Assembly: GCF_004358025.1 (NCBI RefSeq)
Contig: NZ_SMTL01000002.1
Location: 682,001 to 746,000 of the forward strand
Direction: 5' to 3'
DNA: 64,000 nucleotides
Source: Rhizobium deserti
GTDB taxonomy: Bacteria > Pseudomonadota > Alphaproteobacteria > Rhizobiales > Rhizobiaceae
Shown: positions 36,240-45,996 of the stretch, one piece after another
How positions within the stretch are numbered: position 1 is the stretch's first letter
Layout of the letters: each line of letters starts with the position of its first letter
Notes under the pieces: model-generated
What the model was told of the DNA's origin: nothing
The model's database searches: none
What the model saw: only the letters and a program-made list of their open reading frames with translations
Position numbers and translations under genes: made by a program

Positions 36240-37259
36240 GTGCGTACAACAGCAGAGTCGGTGACCGGCCTCATCGAGACGGCCGAACCGATCGAACTGT
36301 CCCTCGTCGTGCCGCTCTTCAACGAAGAGGAAAGCGTGCGGCCGCTGATCGAGCGGATTTGCGCCGCCATGGCAGGATATTCATCGGCCTGGGAACTGAT
36401 CTTGGTCGATGACGGCAGCACCGATGCAACCGTCATCAACGCCCGCGAAGCCTTGAACCGGCCAGGCCTCGACCTGAAGATCGTCGCGCTGCAGCGCAAT
36501 TTCGGCCAGACGGCGGCCATGCAGGCCGGCATTACCCATGCGCGGGGGCGGTTGATCGCGACGCTCGACGGCGACCTGCAGAACGATCCCAAGGACATCC
36601 CGTCCATGGTGGCGGAGCTGGAGCGACGCGAACTCGATCTGCTGGTCGGCTGGCGCAAAAACCGACAGGACGGGCTGCTGCTGCGCAAGGTCCCTTCGTT
36701 TATCGCCAACCGGCTGATCGGCCGGATCACCGGCGTGCGCCTGCACGACTATGGCTGCTCGCTGAAGATCTACCGCAGCTCTATCATCAAGCAGGTCAAG
36801 CTGATGGGCGAAATGCACCGCTTCATCCCGGCCTGGGTGGCAGGCGTGGTGCCCAGCTCGCGGATCGGCGAAATGCCGGTGACCCATCATGCACGCCAGC
36901 ACGGCGTCTCGAAATACGGCATTTCGCGCACGTTCCGCGTCATCCTCGACCTCCTGTCGGTGATGTTCTTCATGCGCTTCAAGGCGCGGCCAGGTCACTT
37001 CTTCGGTTCGCTCGGCCTTGGGATTGGCGCGCTGTCCGCGGTGATCCTGTTCTACCTGTTCATCGACAAGTTCATCATGGGCAATGATATCGGGACGCGG
37101 CCGCTGTTCATGATTGGCGTCATGCTGTTCCTGTCGGCCGTGCAGATGATCACGACGGGCATCCTCGCCGAGATGATTGCCCGGACCTATTACCGCGAAG
37201 ACACGGCTGTCAGCTATATCGTCAGGGAAGTGTATGAGGGCGATGCGGCGCATTACTGA
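36240..37259 (+). CDS. GT2 polyprenyl-phosphate glycosyltransferase (DPM1/ArnC/RgtE-like)
   Basis: A 339-residue enzyme: a GT-A domain with LSLVVPLFNEEESVRPLIER, the nucleotide-binding ELILVDDGSTDAT, ATLDGDLQNDP and the DLLVGWRKNRQDG region, followed by two C-terminal membrane helices (about residues 250-275 and 285-310). Such enzymes transfer a sugar from a nucleotide donor to polyprenyl phosphate on the cytoplasmic face; rhizobial RgtE makes the galacturonic-acid donor this way. It starts with GTG at 36240 after TAGGAG. Its end overlaps the next gene, so the two are co-translated. Confidence 0.9.
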   Translation: MRTTAESVTGLIETAEPIELSLVVPLFNEEESVRPLIERICAAMAGYSSAWELILVDDGSTDATVINAREALNRPGLDLKIVALQRNFGQTAAMQAGITHARGRLIATLDGDLQNDPKDIPSMVAELERRELDLLVGWRKNRQDGLLLRKVPSFIANRLIGRITGVRLHDYGCSLKIYRSSIIKQVKLMGEMHRFIPAWVAGVVPSSRIGEMPVTHHARQHGVSKYGISRTFRVILDLLSVMFFMRFKARPGHFFGSLGLGIGALSAVILFYLFIDKFIMGNDIGTRPLFMIGVMLFLSAVQMITTGILAEMIARTYYREDTAVSYIVREVYEGDAAHY

Positions 37260-38751
37260 CGCGCTGAGCCGCCGCCCGGACGTCGTTTTCTGGCTGATCG
37301 CGGCCTATTATGTCGTCGCGGTCGTTGCCCGTGTGCTTCGCTCCGAGGGGCTGCAGACCGACGAGGGCGAGCAGCTTTTCCAGTCGCAGTTCCTGCTGAT
37401 GGGTTATGGCCGCCAGCCGCCTTTCTACAACTGGCTGCAGTATGGCGCGATCCATGTCCTCGGTCCGTCGATCTTCGCGCTGTCGCTCGTCAAGAACCTG
37501 CTGCTCTTGCTGTGCTGCCTGTTCTACGGGCTGGCGGCCCGACTTGTTCTCAAGGATACCGCCCTGCCGTTTGCCGCCATGCTAGGCGTTGTGGCCCTGC
37601 CAGCGATATCCGTGCTGGCGCAACGCGATCTCAGCCATGCGGTCGCGACCATGTTCGCAGTGTCGCTGTTCTTCTACGCCTATCTGCTGACACTGACGCG
37701 ACCGAGCCTTTGGAGCTATCTGCTGACTGGCATGGCCGTCGGGATCGGGGTGATCTCGAAATATAATTTCGTCATCGTGCCGCTGGCGGCCCTGCTCGCC
37801 ATCCTGCCAGAAACCGAGCTGCGGAAGCGGCTGTTCGACTGGCGGCTGATCCCGGCCCTCGTCCTTGCCGCCGCCATATGCGTGCCGCATATGCTCTGGG
37901 TGCTGCAGAATGTTTCGACTGCCACGTCCGGCACGATCGACGCCATGCGCGCGGACGCCACCGGCAATCCCATGCTCGACCGCCTGACCGGGCTTTTCAT
38001 GCTGCTCGTTGCGGCGCTCGAAAGCGCGCTGCCGATCCTGGCTTTCTTCCTCATCGCCTTCCGTCGTGACCTCATTCAGGCCTGGAAGACCGAAACGCTT
38101 TGGACCCGCGTCATCGGACGCGCCCTGCTTATGAGCCTCGTGCTGGTCGGGCTGATCGGCATCGGTTTCGGGGCGACGACGATCAGCCAGAAATGGCTGT
38201 CGCCCTTCCTTCTGCTGCTGCCGCTTTACCTCTGCCTCAAGCTCGATGCTGCCGGTGCCGAAACAGCGCGCCCCACAGCTCGGCTGGCATGGCCGGTGTC
38301 GCTGCTGGCCTTCGGCTTCGTGCTCTACCTTGCGCTGGGCAATCTGGTCGGACCGCTGATCGGCCGCCAACCCAAGGAGAACCTGCCGAGCGTGCCATTT
38401 ATCCGCCAAGTGCTGGCGGAACGCGGCCTCGGCGCTGAACCCGCCTATATCATTGCCGCAGACCCGGCGCTGGCGGCCGCAGCGCGGCTCGCAGCACCGG
38501 AGGCTCGCATCGTGCTGCCATCCTTCACCCAGGCTCCGCCGCTCGAGGCATCCACCGCCAAGGCGCAAGGCCTGGTGATATGGAAGGCGGAACCCGACAA
38601 GGCGGAGCTACCGGAATCAGTGCGAACATTCCTCGCTGCCCTAGGCCTTCCATCCGTGGGATTGCTGCCGGCGGTGCTGACTGTCCCCTATCTCTTCTCC
38701 GGCGGCAGGGACAAAGCGTCCTTCGGCTATGCCTGGATCGGCGCAAGCTGA
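37234..38751 (+). CDS. GT39/ArnT-like glycosyltransferase (Rgt-like), copy 1
   Basis: A multi-spanning enzyme of about 505 residues with the GT39 first-loop signature carrying the acidic catalytic residue (GLQTDEGEQLFQSQFLLMGY) followed by RQPPFYNWLQYG, about ten membrane helices and a C-terminal periplasmic domain. These enzymes use a polyprenyl-phosphate sugar on the periplasmic side to decorate lipid A or LPS core. The start lies in the end of the GT2 gene; ATG at 37234 has AGGGA and is preferred to 37243. Substrate is inferred only from context. Confidence 0.85.
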   Translation: MRAMRRITDALSRRPDVVFWLIAAYYVVAVVARVLRSEGLQTDEGEQLFQSQFLLMGYGRQPPFYNWLQYGAIHVLGPSIFALSLVKNLLLLLCCLFYGLAARLVLKDTALPFAAMLGVVALPAISVLAQRDLSHAVATMFAVSLFFYAYLLTLTRPSLWSYLLTGMAVGIGVISKYNFVIVPLAALLAILPETELRKRLFDWRLIPALVLAAAICVPHMLWVLQNVSTATSGTIDAMRADATGNPMLDRLTGLFMLLVAALESALPILAFFLIAFRRDLIQAWKTETLWTRVIGRALLMSLVLVGLIGIGFGATTISQKWLSPFLLLLPLYLCLKLDAAGAETARPTARLAWPVSLLAFGFVLYLALGNLVGPLIGRQPKENLPSVPFIRQVLAERGLGAEPAYIIAADPALAAAARLAAPEARIVLPSFTQAPPLEASTAKAQGLVIWKAEPDKAELPESVRTFLAALGLPSVGLLPAVLTVPYLFSGGRDKASFGYAWIGAS

Positions 38752-38792
38752 CATGCCCGCTCATCGGCTTCACCAACCTTCGGAGACCCGCA

Positions 38793-40316
38793 TTGCCGCA
38801 GCATAAGACATCCCTGGATGAGCAAAGCTGGATGACGCGCGGGCAGAGCCTGTTCACCGTGCTCGCCATCTATTTCCTGGCGCAGGTGGTGCTGAGACTT
38901 TGCCTGCCGCACGGGCTGGAGCTCGACGAGGCGGAGCAGACCTATTTTTCGCAGTGGCTGCTGGCCGGCTATAATTCGCAGCCGCCTTTCTACAACTGGC
39001 TGCAATACGGGACCGTGCAACTGTTCGGCATGTCGCTGGCGACCCTGGCGCTGCTGAAGAACGTGCTGCTGTTTTGCTCCTATCTGTTCTCCTGGCTCGC
39101 TGCCCGGCAGGTCATCAGCGACAAACGGCTGGCGGTGATCGCAGCGCTCGGGCTCCTTACCATTCCGCAGGTCGCCTTCGAAGCGCAGCGCGACCTCAGC
39201 CATACGGTTGCGGCCATCTTCGGGACTTCGCTGTTTCTTTATGCGCTGCTGCGAGCGCTTGCCGCACCCTCGCTTGCTGCCTTTGCGCTGCTCGGCGCAG
39301 CACTCGGCATCGGTGCCATTACCAAGTATAATTTCGCGCTGGTGCCGGTGGCGGCACTGCTGGCTATCGTCAGCGACCGCGATCTGCGGATAAAGCTTCT
39401 CGACTGGCGGCTGATCGTCAGCGCTGTCATCGCACTGGCCATCGTCTCGCCGCATGCGCTGTGGCTGCTCGACAATTTTCAAGCGGCGAGCAGCCATACC
39501 ATGCGCAAGATGGTCGGCAGCGACGCCAATATAGCGCTCGGCATGGTCCGCGGGCTGGGCTCGCTGGCATTGGCGGCGATCGGCTTTGCAGCCCTGACGA
39601 TCGTGATCATCGGCGCCTGCTACCGGGAACGGGTTGTTGCCATCCTCAAGGCAGAAAGCCCCTGGACGCGGTTCACGGGCCGGATCCTGGTGATCTCGCT
39701 GGCACTGATCGTGTTGATGATCCTGTTCGGCGGTGTGGAAAAGGTGCGGGACCGGTGGCTGACGCCGGTGCTTCTGATCACGCCGCTTTATCTGAGCCTC
39801 AAGATCGACGCGGCGAGACTGAGCCTGCAGCCGGGCATCAAGCGGCTGTGGATGGTGGTGGCGGTCATCATGGTCATCGTGCCCGGCGTGCTTTTCGGCC
39901 GGGTAGCCTCGGCACGGCTGACGGGTGACTACCCTTACCCCGCCATTCCCTTCGACCGTCTCGCGCAGGAAATTGCCGCGAAAACCGAGGGCACAAAGTC
40001 CGTTATCGTCGCATCCGACGGGCAGCTGGCCGGCAATATGCGCTTCAACCTGCCGTCCATGCCGGTCATGCTGACAGCGCCGCCGACGGGCACCGGGGCT
40101 CTTCCCTTGTCTTCCTTCGACCGGGCGATCTTCGTGTGGCGGCGATCGGAAGGCACGACGCCGCAGAGTTTCAACGGGGTGTTCGGGGGATATCTACAGG
40201 ACGAAGGCATTGCGCCATCACGGGCGCAGCCGGCCATCCTGAGCTACGGCTATGCCTGGGGCAAGCCGGGCGACCAGTACCAGTTCGGTCTAGCCGTTCT
40301 CGACCTGCCAAAATAA
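38793..40316 (+). CDS. GT39/ArnT-like glycosyltransferase (Rgt-like), copy 2
   Basis: A paralogue of the previous gene, with the same first-loop motif (ELDEAEQTYFSQWLLAGY, then SQPPFYNWLQYG), ten or so helices and the same length (about 507 residues). I chose TTG at 38793 because GGAG lies seven bases upstream and the N-terminus then matches the length of copy 1; the next ATG (38832) lacks a ribosome-binding site. The tandem copies differ strongly in their C-terminal halves, suggesting they add the same type of sugar to different acceptor positions. Confidence 0.84.
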   Translation: MPQHKTSLDEQSWMTRGQSLFTVLAIYFLAQVVLRLCLPHGLELDEAEQTYFSQWLLAGYNSQPPFYNWLQYGTVQLFGMSLATLALLKNVLLFCSYLFSWLAARQVISDKRLAVIAALGLLTIPQVAFEAQRDLSHTVAAIFGTSLFLYALLRALAAPSLAAFALLGAALGIGAITKYNFALVPVAALLAIVSDRDLRIKLLDWRLIVSAVIALAIVSPHALWLLDNFQAASSHTMRKMVGSDANIALGMVRGLGSLALAAIGFAALTIVIIGACYRERVVAILKAESPWTRFTGRILVISLALIVLMILFGGVEKVRDRWLTPVLLITPLYLSLKIDAARLSLQPGIKRLWMVVAVIMVIVPGVLFGRVASARLTGDYPYPAIPFDRLAQEIAAKTEGTKSVIVASDGQLAGNMRFNLPSMPVMLTAPPTGTGALPLSSFDRAIFVWRRSEGTTPQSFNGVFGGYLQDEGIAPSRAQPAILSYGYAWGKPGDQYQFGLAVLDLPK

Positions 40317-40322
40317 GAGCGG

Positions 40323-41690
40323 TCATTCCCTGACGGTGTCTCGCAGGTGATCGAGCGCCTGGCGCAGCTTGCCGATCACCTCGTCCACTTCGGCATGGCT
40401 GATCGTCAAGGCCGGCGAGGCGAGCATGCGATCGCCGGTGGCACGCATGATCAGGCCGTTCTCGACGCAGTGATTGCGCACCAGGGTGCCGATATCATCC
40501 GGCTTGGCATAGCGGCGGCGCGTCGACTTGTCGGCGGCCAGCTGCAGGCCGCCAATCAGCCCGACGCTTTCCGCCTGGCCGACCACTTCGTGACCCTCCA
40601 GGCTTTTCCAGGCTTGGGCAAAATACGGACCGATGTCGTCGCGCACCCGCTCGACCAGCCCCTCTTCCTCGATGATCCGGATGTTTTCCAGTGCTGCGGC
40701 GGCGCAGACCGGATGACCGGAATAGGTGAAGCCGTGGAAAAATTCGCCGACTTCGTCGAGCATCACCTCCGCGACGCGGTCGGAAACCAGCACGCCGCCG
40801 ATCGGCAGGTAACCGGAGGACAGGCCCTTGGCGATCGGCGCGAGATCCGGCTCGACGCCGTAATGCTGATAGCCGAACCAGTTGCCCAGACGGCCAAAGC
40901 CGCAGATCACCTCGTCGGACACGAGCAGAATATTGCGCGCCTTGCAGATGCGGGAAATTTCCGGCCAGTAGGTTTCCGGGGGGATGATGACGCCGCCTGC
41001 CCCTTGGATCGGCTCAGCCACAAAGGCGGCGACCCGGTCTTCGCCGAGCTCGTCGATCTTCGCTTCCAGCTCACGGGCGACCTTGAGGCCGAATTCGGCC
41101 GGCGAGAGATCACCGCCCTCGGCATACCAGTAGGGCTGGCCGATATGGTGGACGCCTTGGATCGGCAGGTTGCCCTGTTCGTGCATCAGCTTCATGCCGC
41201 CGAGCGAGGCGCCGGCGACGGTCGAGCCGTGATAGCCGTTCCTGCGGGCGATCACTTGCGTCTTTTCCATCTTGCCGAGCGCCTTCCAGTAGACCCGCGC
41301 TATGCGGAACCAGGTGTCGGTCGCCTCCGAGCCGGAATTGGTGAAGAAAACGCGGTTGAGATTGCCACCCGTATGGGCGGCGATCTTCTGGGCAAGCAGG
41401 GTCGCCGGCGGCGTGGTCGTGCCGAAGAAGCTGTTGTAATAAGGCAGTTCCTGCATTTGGGCGTAGGCGGCTTCGGCGATCGACTTGCGGCCATAGCCGA
41501 CATTGACGCACCAGAGGCCGGCAAAGGCGTCGAGATATTTCTTGCCGGTCGAATCGTAGATGAAGACGCCCTCGGCCCGCTCGATGATGCGCGTCCCCTT
41601 GGCGTTCAGCTCCTTCATGTCCGAAAAGGGATGAATGTGGTGGGCGGCATCGATGACGGCGAGATTGGAAAGCACTGGTGCGTCGTTCAT
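40323..41690 (-). CDS. Putrescine/omega-amino acid:pyruvate aminotransferase (SpuC-like)
   Basis: A 455-residue class III aminotransferase. It follows the SpuC pattern almost throughout: HHIHPFSDMKELNAKGTRII, LDAFAGLWCVNVGYGR, FFTNSGSEATDT, NGYHGSTVAGASLGG, the PLP aspartate in LLVSDEVICGFGRLG, and the Schiff-base lysine in LAPIAKGLSSGYLPIG. SpuC moves the amino group of putrescine to pyruvate, giving 4-aminobutanal. The ATG at 41690 follows GGGAGA. It is divergent from a glutamine-synthetase-like gene with a 79-bp shared control region, which supports a polyamine role. Confidence 0.88.
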   Translation of the reverse strand: MNDAPVLSNLAVIDAAHHIHPFSDMKELNAKGTRIIERAEGVFIYDSTGKKYLDAFAGLWCVNVGYGRKSIAEAAYAQMQELPYYNSFFGTTTPPATLLAQKIAAHTGGNLNRVFFTNSGSEATDTWFRIARVYWKALGKMEKTQVIARRNGYHGSTVAGASLGGMKLMHEQGNLPIQGVHHIGQPYWYAEGGDLSPAEFGLKVARELEAKIDELGEDRVAAFVAEPIQGAGGVIIPPETYWPEISRICKARNILLVSDEVICGFGRLGNWFGYQHYGVEPDLAPIAKGLSSGYLPIGGVLVSDRVAEVMLDEVGEFFHGFTYSGHPVCAAAALENIRIIEEEGLVERVRDDIGPYFAQAWKSLEGHEVVGQAESVGLIGGLQLAADKSTRRRYAKPDDIGTLVRNHCVENGLIMRATGDRMLASPALTISHAEVDEVIGKLRQALDHLRDTVRE

Positions 41691-41769
41691 GCAAGTCTCC
41701 CGGCCTCAAGTTGTGTGGCCAATTCTTATCGGTTACCAACGGAATTCCGCAACCAGGAACACATCCTTC

Positions 41770-43104
41770 ATGGCCGTCGACACCGCCCTGCCCCGCATCG
41801 AAATCCTGCTTGTCGGCATGAACGGCGACCTGCGCGGCAAGCAGATCCCGATCGAGGCGGAAAACAAGGTCTGGGACGGCACGGTGCGTCTGCCCTCATC
41901 GACCCAGTCGCTGGACATCTGGGGCGATGACAATGACGACATCACCGGTCTATCGCTGTCGATCGGCGACCCGGACGGGCTTTGCCTTCCCGACCGGCGC
42001 AGCCTGGTCCCTATGCCCTGGGCGCCGGAAGGGTCGCGCCAGGTGCTCGCCACCATGCACGAAATGGACGGCTCGCCGAGCTTCATGGACCCGCGCGCCA
42101 TCCTTGCCTCGGTTCTGAAGCGCTACGAGGAGCGCGGGTTGACGCCGGTTGTCGCAACCGAGCTGGAATTCTACGTTGTCGAGGATGACTGGCGCGAAAC
42201 GGGCCAACCCCGACCACCGGCCCGACTGACCTATCGCGGCGAGCCGAACGGCTTCCAGCTCTACGACATGAGCGCAGTCGATGCGCTGGACGATTATCTG
42301 CAGACGCTGCGGACATGGGCCAGAGCGCAAGACCTGCCGGCCGATGCGACAACGGCCGAATTCGGTCCCGGCCAGTTCGAGATCAACCTGCTGCACCGTC
42401 CCGATGCCTTGGCGGCGGCCGACGACTGCATCTACCTGAAGCGCATTGCCGAACAGGCAGCGCGCAAGTACGGGCTGAAATCCACCTGCATGGCCAAGCC
42501 CTATAGCGAGCATGCGGGATCCGGCCTGCATGTGCATGTGAGCGTGATCGACTACGACGGAAACAATGTGCTGGATTCCAAGGGCGGAGACCCGGTGCGG
42601 CTGAAATCAGTCATCGCCGGCATGCTGCAGACCATGCGCGATGCGCAGCTAATCTTCGCGCCGTTTGCCAATTCCTACCGGCGCTTCCAGCCCGGTTCCT
42701 TCGCGCCGGTGGATATAGACTGGGGCTTCGGACATCGCGGCACGGCAATCCGCATTCCCGATGTGAACGGTGCCGCCGCACGCATCGAACACCGGGTCGC
42801 CGGGGCCGATGCCAACCCCTATCTGCTGCTGAGTGCCATCCTCGGCGGCATGCTGCTCGGGCTCGACGCGACCCTTGATCCCGGCCCAGCGACCGAACCG
42901 GGCCAGGAACCGCCGGCCGGCACCAGGCGCCTGACGCATGATTTCCTGACGGCGGTCGAAGATTTCTCCGCCTCGCCTTTTATCGCCGACGTCTTCGGCG
43001 CCCGCTATCAGAAGCTCTACGGCGACACCAAGCGCAAGGAAGCGGTTGCCTATCTGCAGACTGTTTCGGATTTCGACTACCGAACCTATCTGCCGCGGAT
43101 CTAG
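41770..43104 (+). CDS. Glutamine synthetase-like gamma-glutamyl ligase (PuuA-like)
   Basis: A 444-residue GS-fold ligase with the ATP/metal-binding ATELEFYVVED, AEFGPGQFEINL, CMAKPYSEHAGSGLHVHVS and RRFQPGSFAPVDIDWG motifs, where true glutamine synthetases have NSYKRL. It lacks the adenylylation-site loop of GSI. Polyamine-type enzymes of this family attach glutamate to putrescine or other amines. The divergent SpuC-type aminotransferase supports that. The start at 41770 (MAVDTALPR) follows CAGGA; the frame opening upstream inside the aminotransferase is a read-through artefact. Confidence 0.87.
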   Translation: MAVDTALPRIEILLVGMNGDLRGKQIPIEAENKVWDGTVRLPSSTQSLDIWGDDNDDITGLSLSIGDPDGLCLPDRRSLVPMPWAPEGSRQVLATMHEMDGSPSFMDPRAILASVLKRYEERGLTPVVATELEFYVVEDDWRETGQPRPPARLTYRGEPNGFQLYDMSAVDALDDYLQTLRTWARAQDLPADATTAEFGPGQFEINLLHRPDALAAADDCIYLKRIAEQAARKYGLKSTCMAKPYSEHAGSGLHVHVSVIDYDGNNVLDSKGGDPVRLKSVIAGMLQTMRDAQLIFAPFANSYRRFQPGSFAPVDIDWGFGHRGTAIRIPDVNGAAARIEHRVAGADANPYLLLSAILGGMLLGLDATLDPGPATEPGQEPPAGTRRLTHDFLTAVEDFSASPFIADVFGARYQKLYGDTKRKEAVAYLQTVSDFDYRTYLPRI

Positions 43105-44039
43105 ATACCGCTGCCGGCCTGATTATCTAGTTCGCGCGGCTGCGGCTCGTTGACGAGCACCTTCAACTCGCCCGCATGGATCTGCAGATGCACATCGCGC
43201 TTCATCGGCAGAAGCTCTCCGTCTATGACGCAGCGCACGTCGTGGCGGTGGCGCGGGAAATGCAGGTCGAGCTCCGTCGCCGTCATCGCCGTTACCGCCG
43301 CATTCTCCTTCAACCTGCCGCGCAGGATATCAAAGGTGAGTCTTGCGACGCCCGCTGGTGTCAGCGGATCGGCGATATAGAAGCCGAGATGGCCGCGCGT
43401 CAGGCTATCGGCAAACATCAGCGGGTCGCTGCCAAACTCGTTGTTTGAGACCGAGATGGCCGACACCTTGCGAAGGCCGCTCTGGCCCTCGGCGGAAAAT
43501 TCCACCTCGAATTCCGGCGGATTGAGCATGACGCCGATGGCCGCCCGCGTGCTTGCCCGCATCTTGCCCAGGCGGGACGCGAAATTCATCGAGTTGCGGT
43601 AGCGCACCATGCGCGCATGCAGTCCAGCGGAAAACTGGTGCACGAAGCTGCGGCCGTTGGCACTGGCAATATCGATATTTTCCGGCCTCGCATAGGCCAG
43701 CGCATCGAGCACCTCCCAGATATCAAGCGGCAGTTTCAGCGAGCGGGCGAAAAGGTTCATGGTACCGGCCGGGACAACGCCGAGGGCAATGCCGCCCTTC
43801 CAGGCAATCCCGGCGGCCGCCGAAATGGTGCCGTCGCCTCCGCCGGCAATCAGCCCTTCAACGCCGGCCGTCGTGGCCGCCTTTTCCATGGTTTCAACCA
43901 CCTTGTCGCCGGACACGATATGGCAATCAATCTGGTGACCGGCCGCCTCGAAGGTTTGCGTCGCACGGGCGCAATATTCGCTCATGTCGGTGGTCTTGAA
44001 GGTACCGCCATCGCGGTTGAAGACGGCAAACAGGTTCAT
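43101..44039 (-). CDS. Diacylglycerol kinase-family lipid kinase
   Basis: A 312-residue soluble or membrane-peripheral lipid kinase of the DAGK_cat/YegS group. The nucleotide-binding GGGDGTISAAAG motif (residues about 66-77) and the later GVVPAGTMNLFARSL (about 88-102) are clear, and a C-terminal beta domain ends in DVRCVIDGELLPMKRDVHLQI. Family members phosphorylate diacylglycerol or related lipids; the exact lipid is not known. The stop overlaps the convergent ligase end by four bases. Confidence 0.88.
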   Translation of the reverse strand: MNLFAVFNRDGGTFKTTDMSEYCARATQTFEAAGHQIDCHIVSGDKVVETMEKAATTAGVEGLIAGGGDGTISAAAGIAWKGGIALGVVPAGTMNLFARSLKLPLDIWEVLDALAYARPENIDIASANGRSFVHQFSAGLHARMVRYRNSMNFASRLGKMRASTRAAIGVMLNPPEFEVEFSAEGQSGLRKVSAISVSNNEFGSDPLMFADSLTRGHLGFYIADPLTPAGVARLTFDILRGRLKENAAVTAMTATELDLHFPRHRHDVRCVIDGELLPMKRDVHLQIHAGELKVLVNEPQPRELDNQAGSGI

Positions 44040-44321
44040 CGCATCAAGCCCTAAAGCGGTATGAGGCCTTACAACGGATCATCCGGTGAAATGGTTGCGC
44101 CGCACCCGCTTATCAACAAGCGCTGCGACAGAATGCCGATTCGCAGACACATTGCCGTGAAAGCAAGCGGAAAATACCCACAGACCTACCGCAACGCACA
44201 AGAACATGATAGGTTGATGACAGGCCGTTTCGACGACCAACTTCCTCCAGGGCGGGTCGGCGCCATTGACGCGCTACCCGCTTCTTTTTTCCAATCGAAC
44301 ATTTCCATAGATTTTTATGCG

Positions 44322-45575
44322 ATGACCGATAACGCAGTTCCTTTCGATTCCCCGCGGCCTACAGATACGATTGAAGCCGAGACGGGCTCTTCCACTCCAA
44401 CAACCTCCCTGTCACCGCTTGCGATCGCATTGATCGAGGTGGCGCTGGCGGTCGGCGGCTTTGGGATCGGCACCGGGGAATTCGTCATCATGGGATTGCT
44501 GCCGGATGTGGCCTCGACCTTCGAGGTGAGCATTCCAAGCGCCGGTTACGTGATCAGCGCCTATGCGCTCGGGGTAGTCATCGGTGCGCCAATCATCGCA
44601 GCGCTTTCCGCCAGGCTGCCGCGCCGCACCCTGCTTCTCTGCCTGATGGGTCTGTTCGCGCTCGGCAATATCCTCAGCGCGCTGGCACCGAGCTTTGCCA
44701 GCTTCACGGCGCTGCGCTTCATCACCGGCCTGCCGCACGGTGCTTATTTCGGCGTGGCATCGCTGGTTGCCGCCTCCATGGTGCCGCCGAACAAGCGCGC
44801 CAGGGCCGTCGGGCGCGTCATGCTTGGACTGACGATCGCGACCCTTGCCGGCACGCCACTGGCGACCTTCATGGGCCAGATGCTCAACTGGCGGGCTGCC
44901 TTCTTCCTGGTCGGCGGCATCGGCGCGCTGACTGTCGGCTTGCTCTGGTATTTCCTGCCGCTCGACAAGGTGCAGGAAGGGGCGAGCATCCGGCGCGAAC
45001 TCAGCGCTTTTGGACGCACACAGGTCTGGCTGACGCTCGCGATTGCCGCAATCGGCTTCGGCGGCATGTTTTCCGTGTTCAGCTATATCGCCTCCACCAC
45101 GACCCAGACGGCGCAGCTGCCGGTCGGCATGGTCTCGATCGTGCTCGCCCTGTTCGGCATCGGCATGAATGTCGGCAATATCGTCGGGTCTCGACTGGCA
45201 GACTGGTCGCTGAAGGGCACGATCGGCGGCTCGATGGTCTTCTACATCGTCGTCATGCTGGCTTTTGCCAATTTCGCGCAATACCCGATTGCGCTTTATA
45301 TCACCGTCTTCCTGGTCGGCTGTGGCTTTGCGCCCGGCCCCGCGCTTCAGACCCGACTGATGGACGTGGCCGCCGATGCGCAGACGCTGGCGGCTGCTTC
45401 CAACCATTCCGCCTTCAATATTGCCAATGCGCTCGGCGCCTGGCTGGGCGGGCTGGTGATCACCTGGGGCTGGGGCTTTGCCGCCACCGGCTATGTCGGA
45501 GCTCTGCTGTCACTGCTCGGGCTTGGCGTGTTTGCTGTTTCGGTCAGCCTGGAAAAACGCCAGGCCACAGCCTGA
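44322..45575 (+). CDS. MFS efflux transporter (AraJ/DHA1-like)
   Basis: A 417-residue, 12-helix protein after a 30-residue polar N-terminus. Helix 1 carries GGFGIGTGEFVIMGLLPDVA, the hallmark of the AraJ/CmlA-type DHA1 efflux group, and the first loop has RLPRRTLLLCLMG; helix 5 bears RAVGRVMLGLTIATLAGTPLA. Such pumps expel sugars, arabinose analogues or drugs. I placed the start at 44322 although its ribosome-binding site is weak; the frame opening at 44061 would add an unlikely 87 residues. It is divergent from the lipid kinase gene. Confidence 0.88.
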   Translation: MTDNAVPFDSPRPTDTIEAETGSSTPTTSLSPLAIALIEVALAVGGFGIGTGEFVIMGLLPDVASTFEVSIPSAGYVISAYALGVVIGAPIIAALSARLPRRTLLLCLMGLFALGNILSALAPSFASFTALRFITGLPHGAYFGVASLVAASMVPPNKRARAVGRVMLGLTIATLAGTPLATFMGQMLNWRAAFFLVGGIGALTVGLLWYFLPLDKVQEGASIRRELSAFGRTQVWLTLAIAAIGFGGMFSVFSYIASTTTQTAQLPVGMVSIVLALFGIGMNVGNIVGSRLADWSLKGTIGGSMVFYIVVMLAFANFAQYPIALYITVFLVGCGFAPGPALQTRLMDVAADAQTLAAASNHSAFNIANALGAWLGGLVITWGWGFAATGYVGALLSLLGLGVFAVSVSLEKRQATA

Positions 45576-45581
45576 CACGGC

Positions 45582-45977
45582 TCAGGCTGCTGCCCTCGAA
45601 GACGTCTCGGCCTGCGGCAGAACCACGGATTTCCGTCCTTCGCAGACCACGTGTTGCTGTCCCCAGGCACGCAGTGCCGCCACAACCGGCTCAAGGCTCT
45701 GCCCGAGCGGTGTCAGGTTGTAATCGACCCGCGGCGGCACGATGGCAAACACCGTTCGCTGCAGAAGCCCCGCTTCTTCCAGTTCGCGCAGCTGCTTGGT
45801 CAGCATCCGCTGCGTCACCGAGGGGATGCGGCGGCGGAGCTCGTTGAACCGCAGCGTGCCCTCCTCCAGCAGATGATGGAGGATGACGCCTTTCCATTTC
45901 CCGTCCAGGAAGCTCAACGTCGATTCGACGGGGCAGCCGGGAAAATGAAGGGTGAGCTTGGCGCGCGGCTTCGACAT
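45582..45977 (-). CDS. HxlR-family transcriptional regulator
   Basis: A 131-residue winged-helix regulator of the HxlR (DUF24) type: the single N-terminal cysteine (FPGCPVESTL), then FLDGKWKGVILHHLLEEG, FNELRRRIPSVTQRMLTKQLRELEEAGLLQR split by the wing, and YNLTPLGQSLEPV. A cysteine placed this way is the redox or aldehyde sensor in characterised relatives. It is divergent from an oxidoreductase gene and has a 23-bp dyad just upstream of its start, so it probably controls both. ATG at 45977 follows GAGGAAG. Confidence 0.9.
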   Translation of the reverse strand: MSKPRAKLTLHFPGCPVESTLSFLDGKWKGVILHHLLEEGTLRFNELRRRIPSVTQRMLTKQLRELEEAGLLQRTVFAIVPPRVDYNLTPLGQSLEPVVAALRAWGQQHVVCEGRKSVVLPQAETSSRAAA

Positions 45978-45996
45978 CGTCTTCCTCACGGTATCC

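Noticed and set aside
40347..41930. 527-codon plus-strand frame over the aminotransferase
   Set aside because: Opposite a class III aminotransferase with complete motifs.
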